Of a stretch of DNA of 35,974 bases, positions 7,790 through 15,067 are shown piece after piece. Both the position numbers and the translations under genes were made by a program. Under the pieces are notes generated by a model, which was given only the letters and a program-made list of their open reading frames with translations, was not told the DNA's origin and did no database searches. The DNA comes from Pseudomonadota bacterium (lineage in GTDB: Bacteria; Pseudomonadota; Alphaproteobacteria; Rhodospirillales; Magnetospirillaceae), in NCBI GenBank assembly GCA_023426365.1, contig JAFAAW010000031.1, positions 1 to 35,974 of the forward strand. Reading direction: 5' to 3'. Positions within the stretch are counted from its first letter, which is position 1, and the number at the start of each line of letters is the position of its first letter.

Positions 7790-8812
7790 TCACGCCGACT
7801 CGGCCGGCACCTGCGGCACCGTCCGGCGCACCCGCAGCCACTTGATGCGGCGCGGGTCGGCGTCCACCACCTCGAATTCCAGGCCCGAGGGATGGCCGAT
7901 CAGTTCGCCGCGCGACGGCACCCGGCCGGCGATGAAGAACACCAGTCCGCCCAGCGTGTCCACGTCGTCGCGCTCCTCCTCGGTCAGCACGGGGCCGACC
8001 ACTTCCTCGAACTCGTCGATGGGGGTGCGGGCGTCGGCCTCGATCACGCCGTCGGGACGAACCACCATGTCCGGCTCCACCGTGCGGTCGTGTTCGTCCT
8101 CGATCTCGCCGACGATCTGTTCCACCAGGTCCTCGATGGTGACCAGGCCGTCGATGCCGCCGTATTCGTCCACCACCAGCGCCATGTGGGTGCGCTTCTG
8201 GCGCATGTCCAGCAACAGGTCCATCACCCGCATGGCCGGCGACACGAACAGCACCCGGCGCACCAGGCGCTGCAACTGGAACGGCTTGTCCACCCGGGTG
8301 GCGGCCAGGATGTCCTTGATGTGGACCATGCCGATGACGTCGTCCAGGCTGCCGCGATAGACCGGCAGGCGGGAATGGCCGCACTGGATGAACAACCCGG
8401 TCAGGTCGTCCTGCGAGGTCAGGGCATCGACCCCGACGATGTCGGCGCGCGGCACCATGACATCATAGGCGGTCTGTTCGCGCAGGTGCAGGATGTTGCC
8501 CAGCAGCATCCGTTCCTGGTCGTCGATGGGGATGCCCGATTCGTCGCGATCCTCGATCAGTTCCTCGAGGGCTTCGCGCACCGTCTCGCTGCCCTTCGAC
8601 CGGCGCAGCAGCCGCAGCCAGCCGCGCAGGGTGTCGAGCAGGCTGTCGTCGCCGGTGCTGCCGGCGTCGCGGGCGATCTTGATGGCATGGTGCGCGTGGC
8701 TGGCCCCGGACTCGGTGCCGGCGCCGGCGGTCCCGTTGCTGCGGGACCCGTTGGTGTGGTTTGCCCCGGCAATGCGGGGCGAGGGACTAGGGGGCTCGTT
8801 CATGGTCCTCAT
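7790..8812 (-). CDS. corC: CorC/HlyC-family CBS-domain protein
   Basis: A 340-residue cytosolic protein. It has a disordered, Ser/Pro/Gly-rich start, then a hydrophilic segment (LLDTLRGWLRLLRRSKG). Two CBS domains lie at about residues 105-225 (YDVMVPRADIVGVDAL; RMSGVLF-type region; THMALVVDEYGGIDGLVTIEDL). A CorC_HlyC transporter-associated domain follows (about 245-330, DARTPIDEFEEVVG). There is no DUF21 membrane domain, so this is the soluble YbeX type, linked in enteric bacteria to Mg/Co handling and ribosome metabolism. The ATG at 8810-8812 overlaps the ybeY stop (ATGA) behind GGAGGG. A second in-frame ATG three codons later is also possible. Position between ybeY and lnt matches the enterobacterial ybeZ-ybeY-ybeX-lnt order. 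Confidence 0.93.
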   Translation of the reverse strand: MRTMNEPPSPSPRIAGANHTNGSRSNGTAGAGTESGASHAHHAIKIARDAGSTGDDSLLDTLRGWLRLLRRSKGSETVREALEELIEDRDESGIPIDDQERMLLGNILHLREQTAYDVMVPRADIVGVDALTSQDDLTGLFIQCGHSRLPVYRGSLDDVIGMVHIKDILAATRVDKPFQLQRLVRRVLFVSPAMRVMDLLLDMRQKRTHMALVVDEYGGIDGLVTIEDLVEQIVGEIEDEHDRTVEPDMVVRPDGVIEADARTPIDEFEEVVGPVLTEEERDDVDTLGGLVFFIAGRVPSRGELIGHPSGLEFEVVDADPRRIKWLRVRRTVPQVPAESA

Positions 8813-9423
8813 CGCCCTCCTTCGGCGATGTCGTGTTCGGCCGCGCCGGCGTCGTTGCGCGCGGTCGGGCCATCGGCGCCGGCGACCTCATTGTCGGCCG
8901 GCCCATAGGGATCGGCGATGCCGAAGCGGGCCAGGATGGCGGTTTCCAGCCCTTCCATCTCCTCGGCTTCGGCCTCGTCCTCCTCGTGATCATAGCCCAG
9001 CAGGTGCAGGACGCCATGCACCACCAGATGGCTGAAATGCTCGGCCAAAGGTTTGCCCATGGCCGCAGCCTCGTCGCGGCAAACGCCGAATGCCAGGATG
9101 ATATCGCCCAGCAGCAGCGGCGCGCCGGGCACCACGGGCGCGTCCTCGTCGTCCAGCGTGGCGAAGGACAACACGTTGGTGGGCTTGTCCTTGCCGCGCC
9201 AGTCGCGGTTCAGCCCGCGCACGGTGTCGTCGTCGGCCAGCACCACGCTGATCTCCACCGGTGTGCCGGGGTCGCCCAGGTCACAATCGGCGTCCGCCAG
9301 TGCCGCCAGCGCCATGCGCTCCACCAGCGCTTCCGCCTCGGGCAGCGCGGCGGTCCAGGACGGGTCCTCGACCGTGACGGCGATGGCGACCGGGTTCATG
9401 GCCTGGTTCATGGCCTGGTTCAT
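8809..9423 (-). CDS. ybeY: Endoribonuclease YbeY (16S rRNA maturation)
   Basis: A 204-residue zinc-dependent endoribonuclease for 16S rRNA 3'-end maturation and ribosome quality control. The active-site motif HGVLHLLGYDH (His3 zinc site) is intact at about residues 137-147. Upstream are the family segments RGLNRDWRGKDKPTNVLSF and LLLGDIILAF. After the motif it has a variable Ala/Asp/Glu-rich tail of about 40 residues, longer than E. coli YbeY (about 155). The start is unusual: MNQAMNQAMNP, three in-frame ATGs created by a 12-bp tandem repeat. The first ATG overlaps the phoH stop as ATGA, so translational coupling is likely. The stop overlaps corC in the same way. Confidence 0.95.
   Translation of the reverse strand: MNQAMNQAMNPVAIAVTVEDPSWTAALPEAEALVERMALAALADADCDLGDPGTPVEISVVLADDDTVRGLNRDWRGKDKPTNVLSFATLDDEDAPVVPGAPLLLGDIILAFGVCRDEAAAMGKPLAEHFSHLVVHGVLHLLGYDHEEDEAEAEEMEGLETAILARFGIADPYGPADNEVAGADGPTARNDAGAAEHDIAEGGR
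9391..9423 (-). repeat. 12-bp tandem repeat giving three start codons for ybeY
   Basis: The unit ATGAACCAGGCC occurs twice and is followed by a partial third copy (ATGAACC), so ybeY has in-frame ATGs at codons 1, 5 and 9. Loss or gain of one unit would keep the frame. Confidence 0.85.
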
Positions 9424-10415
9424 GGACGTCCCGCCGCGTCGGCGGCGGCCTTCTTTTCCCGCTCGGCGCGGTCATAGGCGCGCACGATGCGGGTGACCAG
9501 ATCGTGGCGCACCACGTCGCGGTCGGTGAAGTTGATGAAGGACACGCCTTCCATGCCGCCCAGGATGTCGATGGCGTCGCGCAGGCCGGAACGCTGGCCC
9601 GGCGGCAGGTCGATCTGGCTGAGGTCGCCGGTGATGACCATGCGCGAGCCTTCGCCCATGCGGGTCAGGAACATCTTCATCTGCACCGAGGTGGTGTTCT
9701 GCGCCTCGTCCAGGATGATGAAGGAATTGGCCAGCGTGCGGCCGCGCATGAAGGCCAGCGGCGCCACCTCGATCTCGCCGGCGGTCAGCTTCTTGACCAC
9801 CTGATCGCCGGGCAGCATGTCGTAGAGCGCGTCGTACAGCGGGCGCAGATAGGGATCGACCTTCTCCTTGAGGTCGCCGGGCAGGAAGCCCAGCCTCTCC
9901 CCCGCCTCGACCGCCGGACGCGACAGGATCAGGCGGTCCACCTCGCCCTTGAGCATCATGGACACCGCCTTGGCGACCGCCAGATAGGTCTTGCCGGTGC
10001 CGGCCGGTCCCAGCCCGAACACCAGCGGACTGGTCTGCAACGCCGACAGATAGGCGGCCTGGGTGGGGGTGCGGGGGGCGATGTGGCGCTTGCGCGTGCG
10101 CAGCACCAGATCGTCTTCGGGGTCGGGGGTGTGCTGGGTCATGCGGATGGCGGCATCGATGTCGGCGGTTTCCAGGTGGCCCTGGCGGCGGGCCAGCTCG
10201 TAGAGGGCATCCAGCACCTGGCCGGCCTCGGCGGTGGCGTCGGCCGAACCGGACACCGACACCGCGTTGCCGCGGGTGTTGAGGGCGACGCCCAGGCCGC
10301 GCTCGATGCGTTCCAGATTGACGTTGTGGGGGCCGAACAGCACCTGAAGCAGGGCGTTGTCCTGGAATTCGCGAAGAATGATGGTCTGCCGCGAACCGGG
10401 GATGCTCAAGCACAT
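9420..10415 (-). CDS. phoH: PhoH-family ATPase (YbeZ)
   Basis: A 331-residue P-loop ATPase of the PhoH/YbeZ type, with an N-terminal KH-like portion (residues 20-75) before the ATPase core. Walker A is GPAGTGKTYLAVAKA (about 140) and Walker B is FIILDEAQNTT (about 235). The conserved RPAVEAGERLGFLPGDLKEK and ITGDLSQIDLP are present. It partners functionally with YbeY in rRNA handling in other bacteria. The chosen ATG at 10413-10415 has AAAGGAT directly upstream and overlaps the miaB stop by 10 bases. A longer in-frame reading exists upstream, but it lies inside miaB and lacks homology. The stop overlaps the ybeY start. Confidence 0.94.
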   Translation of the reverse strand: MCLSIPGSRQTIILREFQDNALLQVLFGPHNVNLERIERGLGVALNTRGNAVSVSGSADATAEAGQVLDALYELARRQGHLETADIDAAIRMTQHTPDPEDDLVLRTRKRHIAPRTPTQAAYLSALQTSPLVFGLGPAGTGKTYLAVAKAVSMMLKGEVDRLILSRPAVEAGERLGFLPGDLKEKVDPYLRPLYDALYDMLPGDQVVKKLTAGEIEVAPLAFMRGRTLANSFIILDEAQNTTSVQMKMFLTRMGEGSRMVITGDLSQIDLPPGQRSGLRDAIDILGGMEGVSFINFTDRDVVRHDLVTRIVRAYDRAEREKKAAADAAGRP

Positions 10416-11752
10416 ATCCTTTCGCTGGTGACCAGCTCGCCGGCCAGCGAGTTGGGGTGAACCGCCTTGATGCGGATCTCGGCCACCTGGCCGAGGCGGC
10501 CGTCCACGCCGTCCACATGCACGGGCTGCATGTAGGGCGAGCGGCCGACCAACTGGCCGGGATGGCGGCCGGGCCGGTCCAGCAGCACCCGCATGGTCTT
10601 GCCCAGGCTCGCCTCGTTGAAGGCGCGGGTCTGGTCCCACAGCAGGTTCTGCAACTCCGCCAGCCGGGCGTCCTTCACCGCCTCGTCCACCTGATTGGGC
10701 ATGGCGGCGGCGGGGGTGCCGGGACGGGCCGAATACTTGAACGAATAGGTGTTGACGAAGCCCACCTCGCGCACCAGCGCCATGGTGTCGGCGAAATCGG
10801 CGTCGGTCTCGCCGGGGAAGCCGACGATGAAGTCCGACGAGAGCGCCAGATCGGGACGCGCCGCCTTGAGCCGCTGCACCAGCCGCAGATAGGTGGCGCG
10901 GTCGTGCTTGCGGTTCATGGCGTCCAGGATGCGGTCGGACCCCGATTGCACCGGCAGGTGCAGGAACGGCATCAGCTTGTCCACCTCGGCATGGGCGGCG
11001 ATCAGGTCGTCGTCCATGTCGCGCGGATGCGAGGTGGTGTAGCGGATGCGCTCAAGCCCGTCGATGGCCGCCAGCTCGCGGATCAGGCCGCCGAAGCCGC
11101 GCCCGCCGTCGCCGTGCCAGGCGTTGACGTTCTGCCCCAGCAGGGTGATCTCGACCACACCCTGCCCCACCAGCTTGCGCGCTTCCTCCAGGATCGCGGC
11201 CTGGGGGCGGGAATATTCGGCGCCGCGGGTATAGGGCACCACGCAGAACGTGCAGAACTTGTCGCACCCCTCCTGCACCGACAGAAAGGCGCTGGCGCCG
11301 TCGGCGCGCGCTTCGGGCAGGAAGTCGAATTTCGGCTCCAGCGGGAATTCGGTGTCCAGCACCGCCCCGCCCTTGCCGTTGCGTTCGGCGGCGCGGGTGG
11401 CGCGGGCCACCATTTCCGGCAGCCGGTGATAGGTCTGCGGACCCAGCACGATGTCCACGAAGGGCGCGCGGCGCAGGATTTCCTCGCCCTCGGCCTGGGC
11501 CACGCAGCCGGCGACGGCGATGATCATGTCGCCGCCCTTGTCCTGCTTGTGGGCACGCCAGCGGCCCAGTTCCGAGAACGTCTTCTCGGCCGCCTTTTCG
11601 CGGATGTGGCAGGTGTTGAGGATGACCATGTCGGCATCCTCGGGTCCATCGGTCATGGCATAGCCGAGCGGCGCCAGGACATCCGCCATGCGGGCGGAGT
11701 CATAGACGTTCATCTGGCAACCATAGGTCTTGACGAAGAGTTTCTTGGCCAA
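10406..11752 (-). CDS. miaB: tRNA-2-methylthio-N6-dimethylallyladenosine synthase MiaB
   Basis: A radical-SAM methylthiotransferase for i6A37 of tRNA. The N-terminal UPF0004 domain starts KKLFVKTYGCQMNVYDS and carries the cluster cysteines (TYGCQMN, LNTCHIREKA, VAGCVAQ). The radical-SAM motif CDKFCTFC (CX3CX2C) is at about residue 155, and a C-terminal TRAM domain covers about 380-440. No ATG lies near the conserved start. I place it at the TTG at 11750-11752 (448 residues). The upstream in-frame ATG at 11833 would add 27 residues of Arg/Pro-rich, non-conserved sequence and would coincide with the predicted transcription start. It is the first gene of the miaB-phoH-ybeY-corC-lnt series. Confidence 0.9.
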   Translation of the reverse strand: MAKKLFVKTYGCQMNVYDSARMADVLAPLGYAMTDGPEDADMVILNTCHIREKAAEKTFSELGRWRAHKQDKGGDMIIAVAGCVAQAEGEEILRRAPFVDIVLGPQTYHRLPEMVARATRAAERNGKGGAVLDTEFPLEPKFDFLPEARADGASAFLSVQEGCDKFCTFCVVPYTRGAEYSRPQAAILEEARKLVGQGVVEITLLGQNVNAWHGDGGRGFGGLIRELAAIDGLERIRYTTSHPRDMDDDLIAAHAEVDKLMPFLHLPVQSGSDRILDAMNRKHDRATYLRLVQRLKAARPDLALSSDFIVGFPGETDADFADTMALVREVGFVNTYSFKYSARPGTPAAAMPNQVDEAVKDARLAELQNLLWDQTRAFNEASLGKTMRVLLDRPGRHPGQLVGRSPYMQPVHVDGVDGRLGQVAEIRIKAVHPNSLAGELVTSERICA

Positions 11753-11840
11753 TGTCGTCAGCCCGCGACCTTGCCGCCGCCGGCAATTGGAAATACGACG
11801 AGGGCGGGACCACGGGGGTCTCGCCCGGTGCATGGGATAA

Positions 11841-11868
11841 AAGCTAGCATTCCAAGCGCCGGAGTCAA
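11841..11868 (-). promoter_or_regulatory. Promoter for miaB and the downstream series
   Basis: On the minus strand, -35 TTGACT (plus-strand 11863-11868), a 16-base spacer and -10 TAGCTT (11841-11846). It is the only good promoter match upstream of this run of five genes. It gives a leader of about 80 bases if miaB starts at 11752. Confidence 0.55.
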
Positions 11869-11893
11869 GTTTTCCAAGGGGGTGGAGCCACGC

Positions 11894-12754
11894 TCAGGCA
11901 TCGGCCGGCTGGGCCAGCGGCGGCGTGGGGGTATGGGCAGGCGGGCGATGGGCGCGCACCCGGTCTTCATCCAGGCGGCCGGCCAGGGTGGCGACCACCC
12001 CGTGCGACACCACGTCGTGGCAGTGGTTGGCCAACGCCTTGCGATCGGGGAAATCGGCGATGGTGACCGTGGGGTGGAACACCACCTCGACCGTCAGCTC
12101 GCCCAGGCCCAGCGCCGCGAACAGGTGGCCGGCCAGGGTCATGTCGCCATACCACGCATAGAACGGGCGGAAGGCGCGGCCCATGACGCGGCCGTCCAGC
12201 CGGGTATAGGCGACCGAGACCGGCTGCACCGGCAAGGGCGCGCCCGACGGCGTGGTCAGTTGCGCCACCGCGAACAGCGAGCTTTTGAACGGCAGCACGC
12301 GATTGCCGTCGTTGCTGGTGCCCTCGGGAAACAGGATCAGCGAATCGCCGCCCGCCAGCCGGGTGGACAACTGGTCGCGTTCGCGCGCGGTGGCGCCGCG
12401 CTTGCGGTCCACGAACACCGTCTGGGCGATGCGCGCGAGAAAGCCGAAGCCGGGCCAGCCCGCCACCTCGGCCTTGGCGACGAAACAGCCGTCCAGCACG
12501 CTGCCCAGCACCAGGATGTCCAGATAGCTGGCGTGATTGGCCACGTACAGCACCGGCTTGTCGGCGGCCTGGGCCGCGCCGCGCGTCACCACCTCAAAGC
12601 CCAGGATGCGGTTGCAGAGGCGGAAATAGGCCCGGGCGTAGCGGGAATAGCCCTTCCAGCCGATCGCCAGCAGAACCAGATAGGGGCCGAGCGCCAGCAG
12701 CGTCCACAGGACGAAGCCGACGAAGCGCAGAAAGGCGAGGGCCGGGCTGCTCAT
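11894..12754 (-). CDS. olsA: 1-acyl-glycerol-3-phosphate-type acyltransferase, probably OlsA-like
   Basis: A 286-residue PlsC-fold acyltransferase. An N-terminal membrane anchor (residues 6-35, FLRFVGFVLWTLLALGPYLVLLAIG) precedes the catalytic HX4D motif in NHASYLD (about 73-79). The substrate motif FPEGTSNDGNR is at about 145 and the PVQPVSVAYTR segment near 175. The gene directly follows an OlsB-like N-acyltransferase, as in rhizobial olsBA. The likely reaction is therefore O-acylation of lyso-ornithine lipid, though a general lysophosphatidate acyltransferase (PlsC) cannot be excluded from sequence alone. The gap to olsB is 49 bases and holds a short G-rich tandem repeat. Confidence 0.78.
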   Translation of the reverse strand: MSSPALAFLRFVGFVLWTLLALGPYLVLLAIGWKGYSRYARAYFRLCNRILGFEVVTRGAAQAADKPVLYVANHASYLDILVLGSVLDGCFVAKAEVAGWPGFGFLARIAQTVFVDRKRGATARERDQLSTRLAGGDSLILFPEGTSNDGNRVLPFKSSLFAVAQLTTPSGAPLPVQPVSVAYTRLDGRVMGRAFRPFYAWYGDMTLAGHLFAALGLGELTVEVVFHPTVTIADFPDRKALANHCHDVVSHGVVATLAGRLDEDRVRAHRPPAHTPTPPLAQPADA

Positions 12755-12771
12755 GACGGCGCGACGCCGGC

Positions 12772-12792
12772 GGAGGGGGCGGAGGGGGCGGA
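12772..12792 (+). repeat. G-rich 9-bp tandem repeat between the two acyltransferase genes
   Basis: GGAGGGGGC occurs twice in tandem plus a partial third copy on the plus strand, in the 49-base gap between olsB-like and olsA-like genes. The G-rich strand is the template strand for both genes. Confidence 0.7.
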
Positions 12793-12803
12793 GCGTTCTG
12801 GCG

Positions 12804-13607
12804 TCACGACGAGACCAGCACCTCCTTGGTGCGGTCGTAATGCTTGGCGTACTTGTCGGTGACCAGTTCGGTCTTGACCATGACGCAGACGTCGGTGGTG
12901 TTAAACTGATGATCGATCACCGCGCCGTCGCCGACGAAGCCGCCCAGGCGCAGGTACCCCTTGACCAGCGGCGGCAGCGAGGCCAGCGCGCGGCGCGGGT
13001 TCAGCTCCTCCTTGGGCAGCAGGTTCATGTCCACGAACAGCTCGGGCAGGGCGCGCGGGCACATCTCGGCGGGCGCCAGGTGATAATGGTACAGATAGGA
13101 GAGCTGGACGGCGAGCGCCTCGGGGTCGGTGCCGGGCAGCGAGGCGCAGCCGAACATCAGATCGACGCCGCGATCCCAGACATAGGAGGCGATGCCCGCC
13201 CACATGACCTGCATGGTGGCGCCGGTGCGGTAGTCGGCATCGACGCACGACCGGCCTAGTTCCATGAACCTGCCGCCCTTGTCCAGCAGCTTGGTGATGT
13301 CGTACTCGCCGGCAGTGTAGAAGCGGCCGAACTTCTCGCCCACCTCGCGGCGGATCAGGCGATAGGTGCCGACCACCGCCTTGCCGCCCCTGCCGCGCGC
13401 GGGATCAAGCACCAGCAGGTGGTCGCACACGGCATCGAAATCGTCGAAATCCGACCGGCGCGCCGCCATCTCCGGCGTCGGCTTGGCCCCCATCTCTTCA
13501 TAGAAGACGCGATAGCGAAGCGCCTGCGCGGCGGCGATCTCTTCCTCGGTGGCAGCCAGACGCACTTCCAGGCGCGAGCTCGCGGCCTCTACCCCAGTCT
13601 CGGTCAT
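12804..13607 (-). CDS. olsB: OlsB-like L-ornithine N-alpha-acyltransferase (GNAT fold)
   Basis: A 267-residue acyltransferase of the hemolysin-like/Acetyltransf_5 family. Recognisable blocks are ALRYRVFYEEMGA (about 28-40), FDDFDAVCDHLLVLD (about 54-68), VVGTYRLIRREVG, and FMELGRSCVDADYRTG (about 113-128), followed by the LMFGCASLPGTDP region. In the family this enzyme adds a 3-hydroxy fatty acyl group from acyl-ACP to ornithine, the first step of ornithine-lipid synthesis. The downstream PlsC-like gene supports the pathway. Such lipids commonly replace phospholipids under phosphate limitation; no Pho-box was seen here. Function is by family plus context. Confidence 0.78.
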   Translation of the reverse strand: MTETGVEAASSRLEVRLAATEEEIAAAQALRYRVFYEEMGAKPTPEMAARRSDFDDFDAVCDHLLVLDPARGRGGKAVVGTYRLIRREVGEKFGRFYTAGEYDITKLLDKGGRFMELGRSCVDADYRTGATMQVMWAGIASYVWDRGVDLMFGCASLPGTDPEALAVQLSYLYHYHLAPAEMCPRALPELFVDMNLLPKEELNPRRALASLPPLVKGYLRLGGFVGDGAVIDHQFNTTDVCVMVKTELVTDKYAKHYDRTKEVLVSS

Positions 13608-13632
13608 GCTTCCTCGCGTTGCGTCGTCGCCC

Positions 13633-13650
13633 GGGCGGCACGAGCCGCCC
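13633..13650 (-). other. Hairpin between fur and olsB
   Basis: A perfect 7-bp inverted repeat with a tetraloop (GGGCGGC-ACGA-GCCGCCC) lies just after the fur stop. There is no U-tract. It could be a weak 3'-end structure of fur. Confidence 0.45.
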
Positions 13651-13659
13651 CAACGGCCA

Positions 13660-14091
13660 TCATTTTTCGTCTTTTTGGCCGCCGGAAGTCAACGGGACTC
13701 CGTACAGCTCGAGCCGGTGGCCGACCAGCCGGAAGCCATAGGACTCGGCGATCTGGCGTTGCAGGGCTTCGATCTCGGGGCTGGTGAACTCGATCACCTT
13801 ACCGCTTTGCACGTCGATCAGGTGATCGTGGTGGTCGTCCACCGATTCCTCGTAGCGGGCGCGGCCATCGCCGAAATCGTGGCGCTCGAGGATGTCGGCC
13901 TCCTCGAACAGGCGGACGGTGCGATAGACGGTGGCGATGGAGATGCGCGGGTCGATCGCGGTGGAGCGGCGGTACACCTCCTCCACATCGGGATGATCAG
14001 TGGCATCGGAAAGAACACGGGCGATGACCCGACGCTGGTCGGTCATTTTCATGCCCTTGTCGATGCAGCGCTGTTCGATGCGAGAAACCAT
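13660..14091 (-). CDS. fur: Fur/Mur-family metal-responsive repressor
   Basis: A 143-residue regulator. A winged-helix DNA-binding domain (residues 1-80; MTDQRRVIARVLSDATDHPDVEEVY and ISIATVYRTVRLFEEADIL) is followed by a dimerisation domain with the metal site in DDHHDHLIDV. The Cys that follows this motif in many gammaproteobacterial Fur proteins is absent (HLID instead of HLIC), and no CXXC motif is present. This fits the alphaproteobacterial Fur/Mur branch, which often answers to manganese; which metal applies here is inference. The ATG at 14089-14091 has AAGG six bases upstream. A longer in-frame reading to 14193 would run through the promoter and the mucR terminator and is rejected. Confidence 0.9.
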   Translation of the reverse strand: MVSRIEQRCIDKGMKMTDQRRVIARVLSDATDHPDVEEVYRRSTAIDPRISIATVYRTVRLFEEADILERHDFGDGRARYEESVDDHHDHLIDVQSGKVIEFTSPEIEALQRQIAESYGFRLVGHRLELYGVPLTSGGQKDEK

Positions 14092-14122
14092 GCCTGACCT
14101 TCGTGCAAATCTACGGCCGGCG

Positions 14123-14150
14123 ACTATAAACCAAAAGGCGCCAGGGGCAA
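14123..14150 (-). promoter_or_regulatory. fur promoter overlapping the mucR terminator
   Basis: On the minus strand, -35 TTGCCC (plus-strand 14145-14150), a 16-base spacer and -10 TATAGT (14123-14128), about 32 bases before the fur start. The -35 box lies inside the terminator stem of the upstream mucR gene. Confidence 0.55.
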
Positions 14151-14165
14151 ACCGCCCGTGGCGCC
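14125..14165 (-). terminator. Intrinsic terminator of mucR
   Basis: A 12-bp stem with one mismatch (arms GGCGCCAGGGGC 14137-14148 and GCCCGTGGCGCC 14154-14165) is followed on the minus strand by TTTTGGTTTATAG. It ends the mucR-type gene about 35 bases before the fur start. Confidence 0.75.
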
Positions 14166-14286
14166 TGATGCTCTGATGCGCGTGCCGCACCACCGTTCCG
14201 CGGCGGCCCGCCAGGGCCGCCCGTCCGCCATGAAATATTCATGACGGCGTCGCCCCGGACGGGGCATGCCCGCCCGCGCGGCGCAC

Positions 14287-14718
14287 TCACACCGCGCGCT
14301 TGCCGGCGGCGGGGCGCTTGCGGGGCTTGGTGCCCAGGCCGATCTTCTTGGCCAGGGTCGAACGATGCTGGGCGTAATTGGGGGCGACCATCGGATAGTC
14401 GGCCGGCAGGCCCCAGCGCTCGCGGTATTCTTCCGGAGTCATGTTGTAGGCGGTCTTGAGGTGGCGCTTGAGCATCTTCAGCTTCTTGCCGTCTTCAAGA
14501 CAAATAATGTAGTCGGGATGAACCGACTTCTTGACCGGCACGGCCGGCTGCGGGCGCTCGGGCGCGGCGGGGGCGCTGCCAACGGAGCACAGGGTCTTGT
14601 AGACCTCATTGATCAATTGAGGCAGGTCGCTGACGGCGACGGTATTGTTCGCGACATGCGCCGCCACGATTTCAGTGGTGAGCATCAGCAGGTCGCCGGT
14701 GTTAGAACGCTCCGACAT
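14287..14718 (-). CDS. mucR: MucR/Ros-family transcriptional regulator
   Basis: A 143-residue regulator. An N-terminal oligomerisation-type region (residues 8-45, TTEIVAAHVANNTVAVSDLPQLI) precedes the Ros-type DNA-binding core (about 75-115). In the core, ICLEDGKKLKMLKRHLKTAY is followed by NMTPEEYRERWGLPADYPMVAPNYAQHRS. The second zinc Cys is Asp (CLED) and the last His position is Tyr (KTAY). Two of the four classical ligands are therefore replaced, as known in some rhizobial Ros homologues that fold without zinc. The start at 14718 has GGAGG nine bases upstream. The family regulates surface polysaccharides, motility and cell cycle. A consensus-like promoter and a palindrome lie upstream. 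Confidence 0.93.
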   Translation of the reverse strand: MSERSNTGDLLMLTTEIVAAHVANNTVAVSDLPQLINEVYKTLCSVGSAPAAPERPQPAVPVKKSVHPDYIICLEDGKKLKMLKRHLKTAYNMTPEEYRERWGLPADYPMVAPNYAQHRSTLAKKIGLGTKPRKRPAAGKRAV

Positions 14719-14730
14719 CAGAGCAGGCCT

Positions 14731-14748
14731 CCAATTACGATGAATTGG
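14731..14748. promoter_or_regulatory. AT-rich palindrome upstream of mucR
   Basis: CCAATT-ACGATG-AATTGG is a perfect 6-bp inverted repeat between the predicted mucR promoter and its start codon. MucR proteins bind AT-rich sites and often repress themselves, so it is a candidate operator by inference. Confidence 0.45.
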
Positions 14749-14751
14749 GGC

Positions 14752-14780
14752 TATATAATTCTTTTGACTGGTGCAGGCAA
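14752..14780 (-). promoter_or_regulatory. mucR promoter
   Basis: On the minus strand, -35 TTGCCT (plus-strand 14775-14780), a 17-base spacer and -10 TATATA (14752-14757). It gives an approximately 25-base leader before the mucR ribosome-binding site. The region is shared with the divergent TusA-like gene. Confidence 0.65.
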
Positions 14781-14815
14781 TAACCATTCCGAAAAACCAA
14801 CATAGCGGGATTTGC

Positions 14816-15067
14816 ATGACTGAGAACGCCAACTACTACCTTGACATCACCTCAGACGTCTGCCCCATGACCTTCGTGAGGACTAAGTTGCTGGTTGAGC
14901 GCATGGCGCCCGGCGAGACGCTGGAGGTGCGCCTGCAAGGCGCCGAGCCTTTGGCGAATGTCCCCAAGTCGGTAGCCGAACTGGGCCATTTCATCGAATC
15001 GCTGACCGCGGAAGATGATCAAAATACAGGCGGCCCGTATCGGCTGCTTATTCGGAAGGCGGGATAG
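14816..15067 (+). CDS. TusA/SirA-family sulfur-carrier-like protein
   Basis: An 83-residue cytoplasmic protein of the TusA/YedF/SirA family. The family Cys-Pro motif is present as ITSDVCPMTFVRTKLLVERM (about residues 9-28), with the nucleophile Cys expected to carry persulfide. The second strand (ETLEVRLQGAEPLANVPKS) and the C-terminal YRLLIRKAG strand complete the two-layer fold. The start is the ATG at 14816; a longer in-frame reading to 14771 would overlap the divergent promoter. The gene is divergent from mucR and overlaps the 3' end of rimI tail to tail by 20 bases. Which sulfur pathway it serves cannot be told from the context. Confidence 0.85.
   Translation: MTENANYYLDITSDVCPMTFVRTKLLVERMAPGETLEVRLQGAEPLANVPKSVAELGHFIESLTAEDDQNTGGPYRLLIRKAG

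Noticed and set aside
6195..8360. 721-codon plus-strand reading frame opposite lnt and corC
   Set aside because: Gln/Pro/Arg-rich shadow of two conserved genes.
7788..8384. In-frame upstream extension of lnt to 8384
   Set aside because: Runs through corC in another frame with Arg/His/Gly-rich, non-conserved sequence.
12772..12792. G-quadruplex controlling the acyltransferase pair
   Set aside because: Only two long G-runs are present, so a stable three-layer quadruplex is not supported; kept only as a short repeat.
10457..12862. 801-codon plus-strand reading frame
   Set aside because: Opposite to miaB and the acyltransferase gene and crosses their gap; the composition is that of an antisense shadow.
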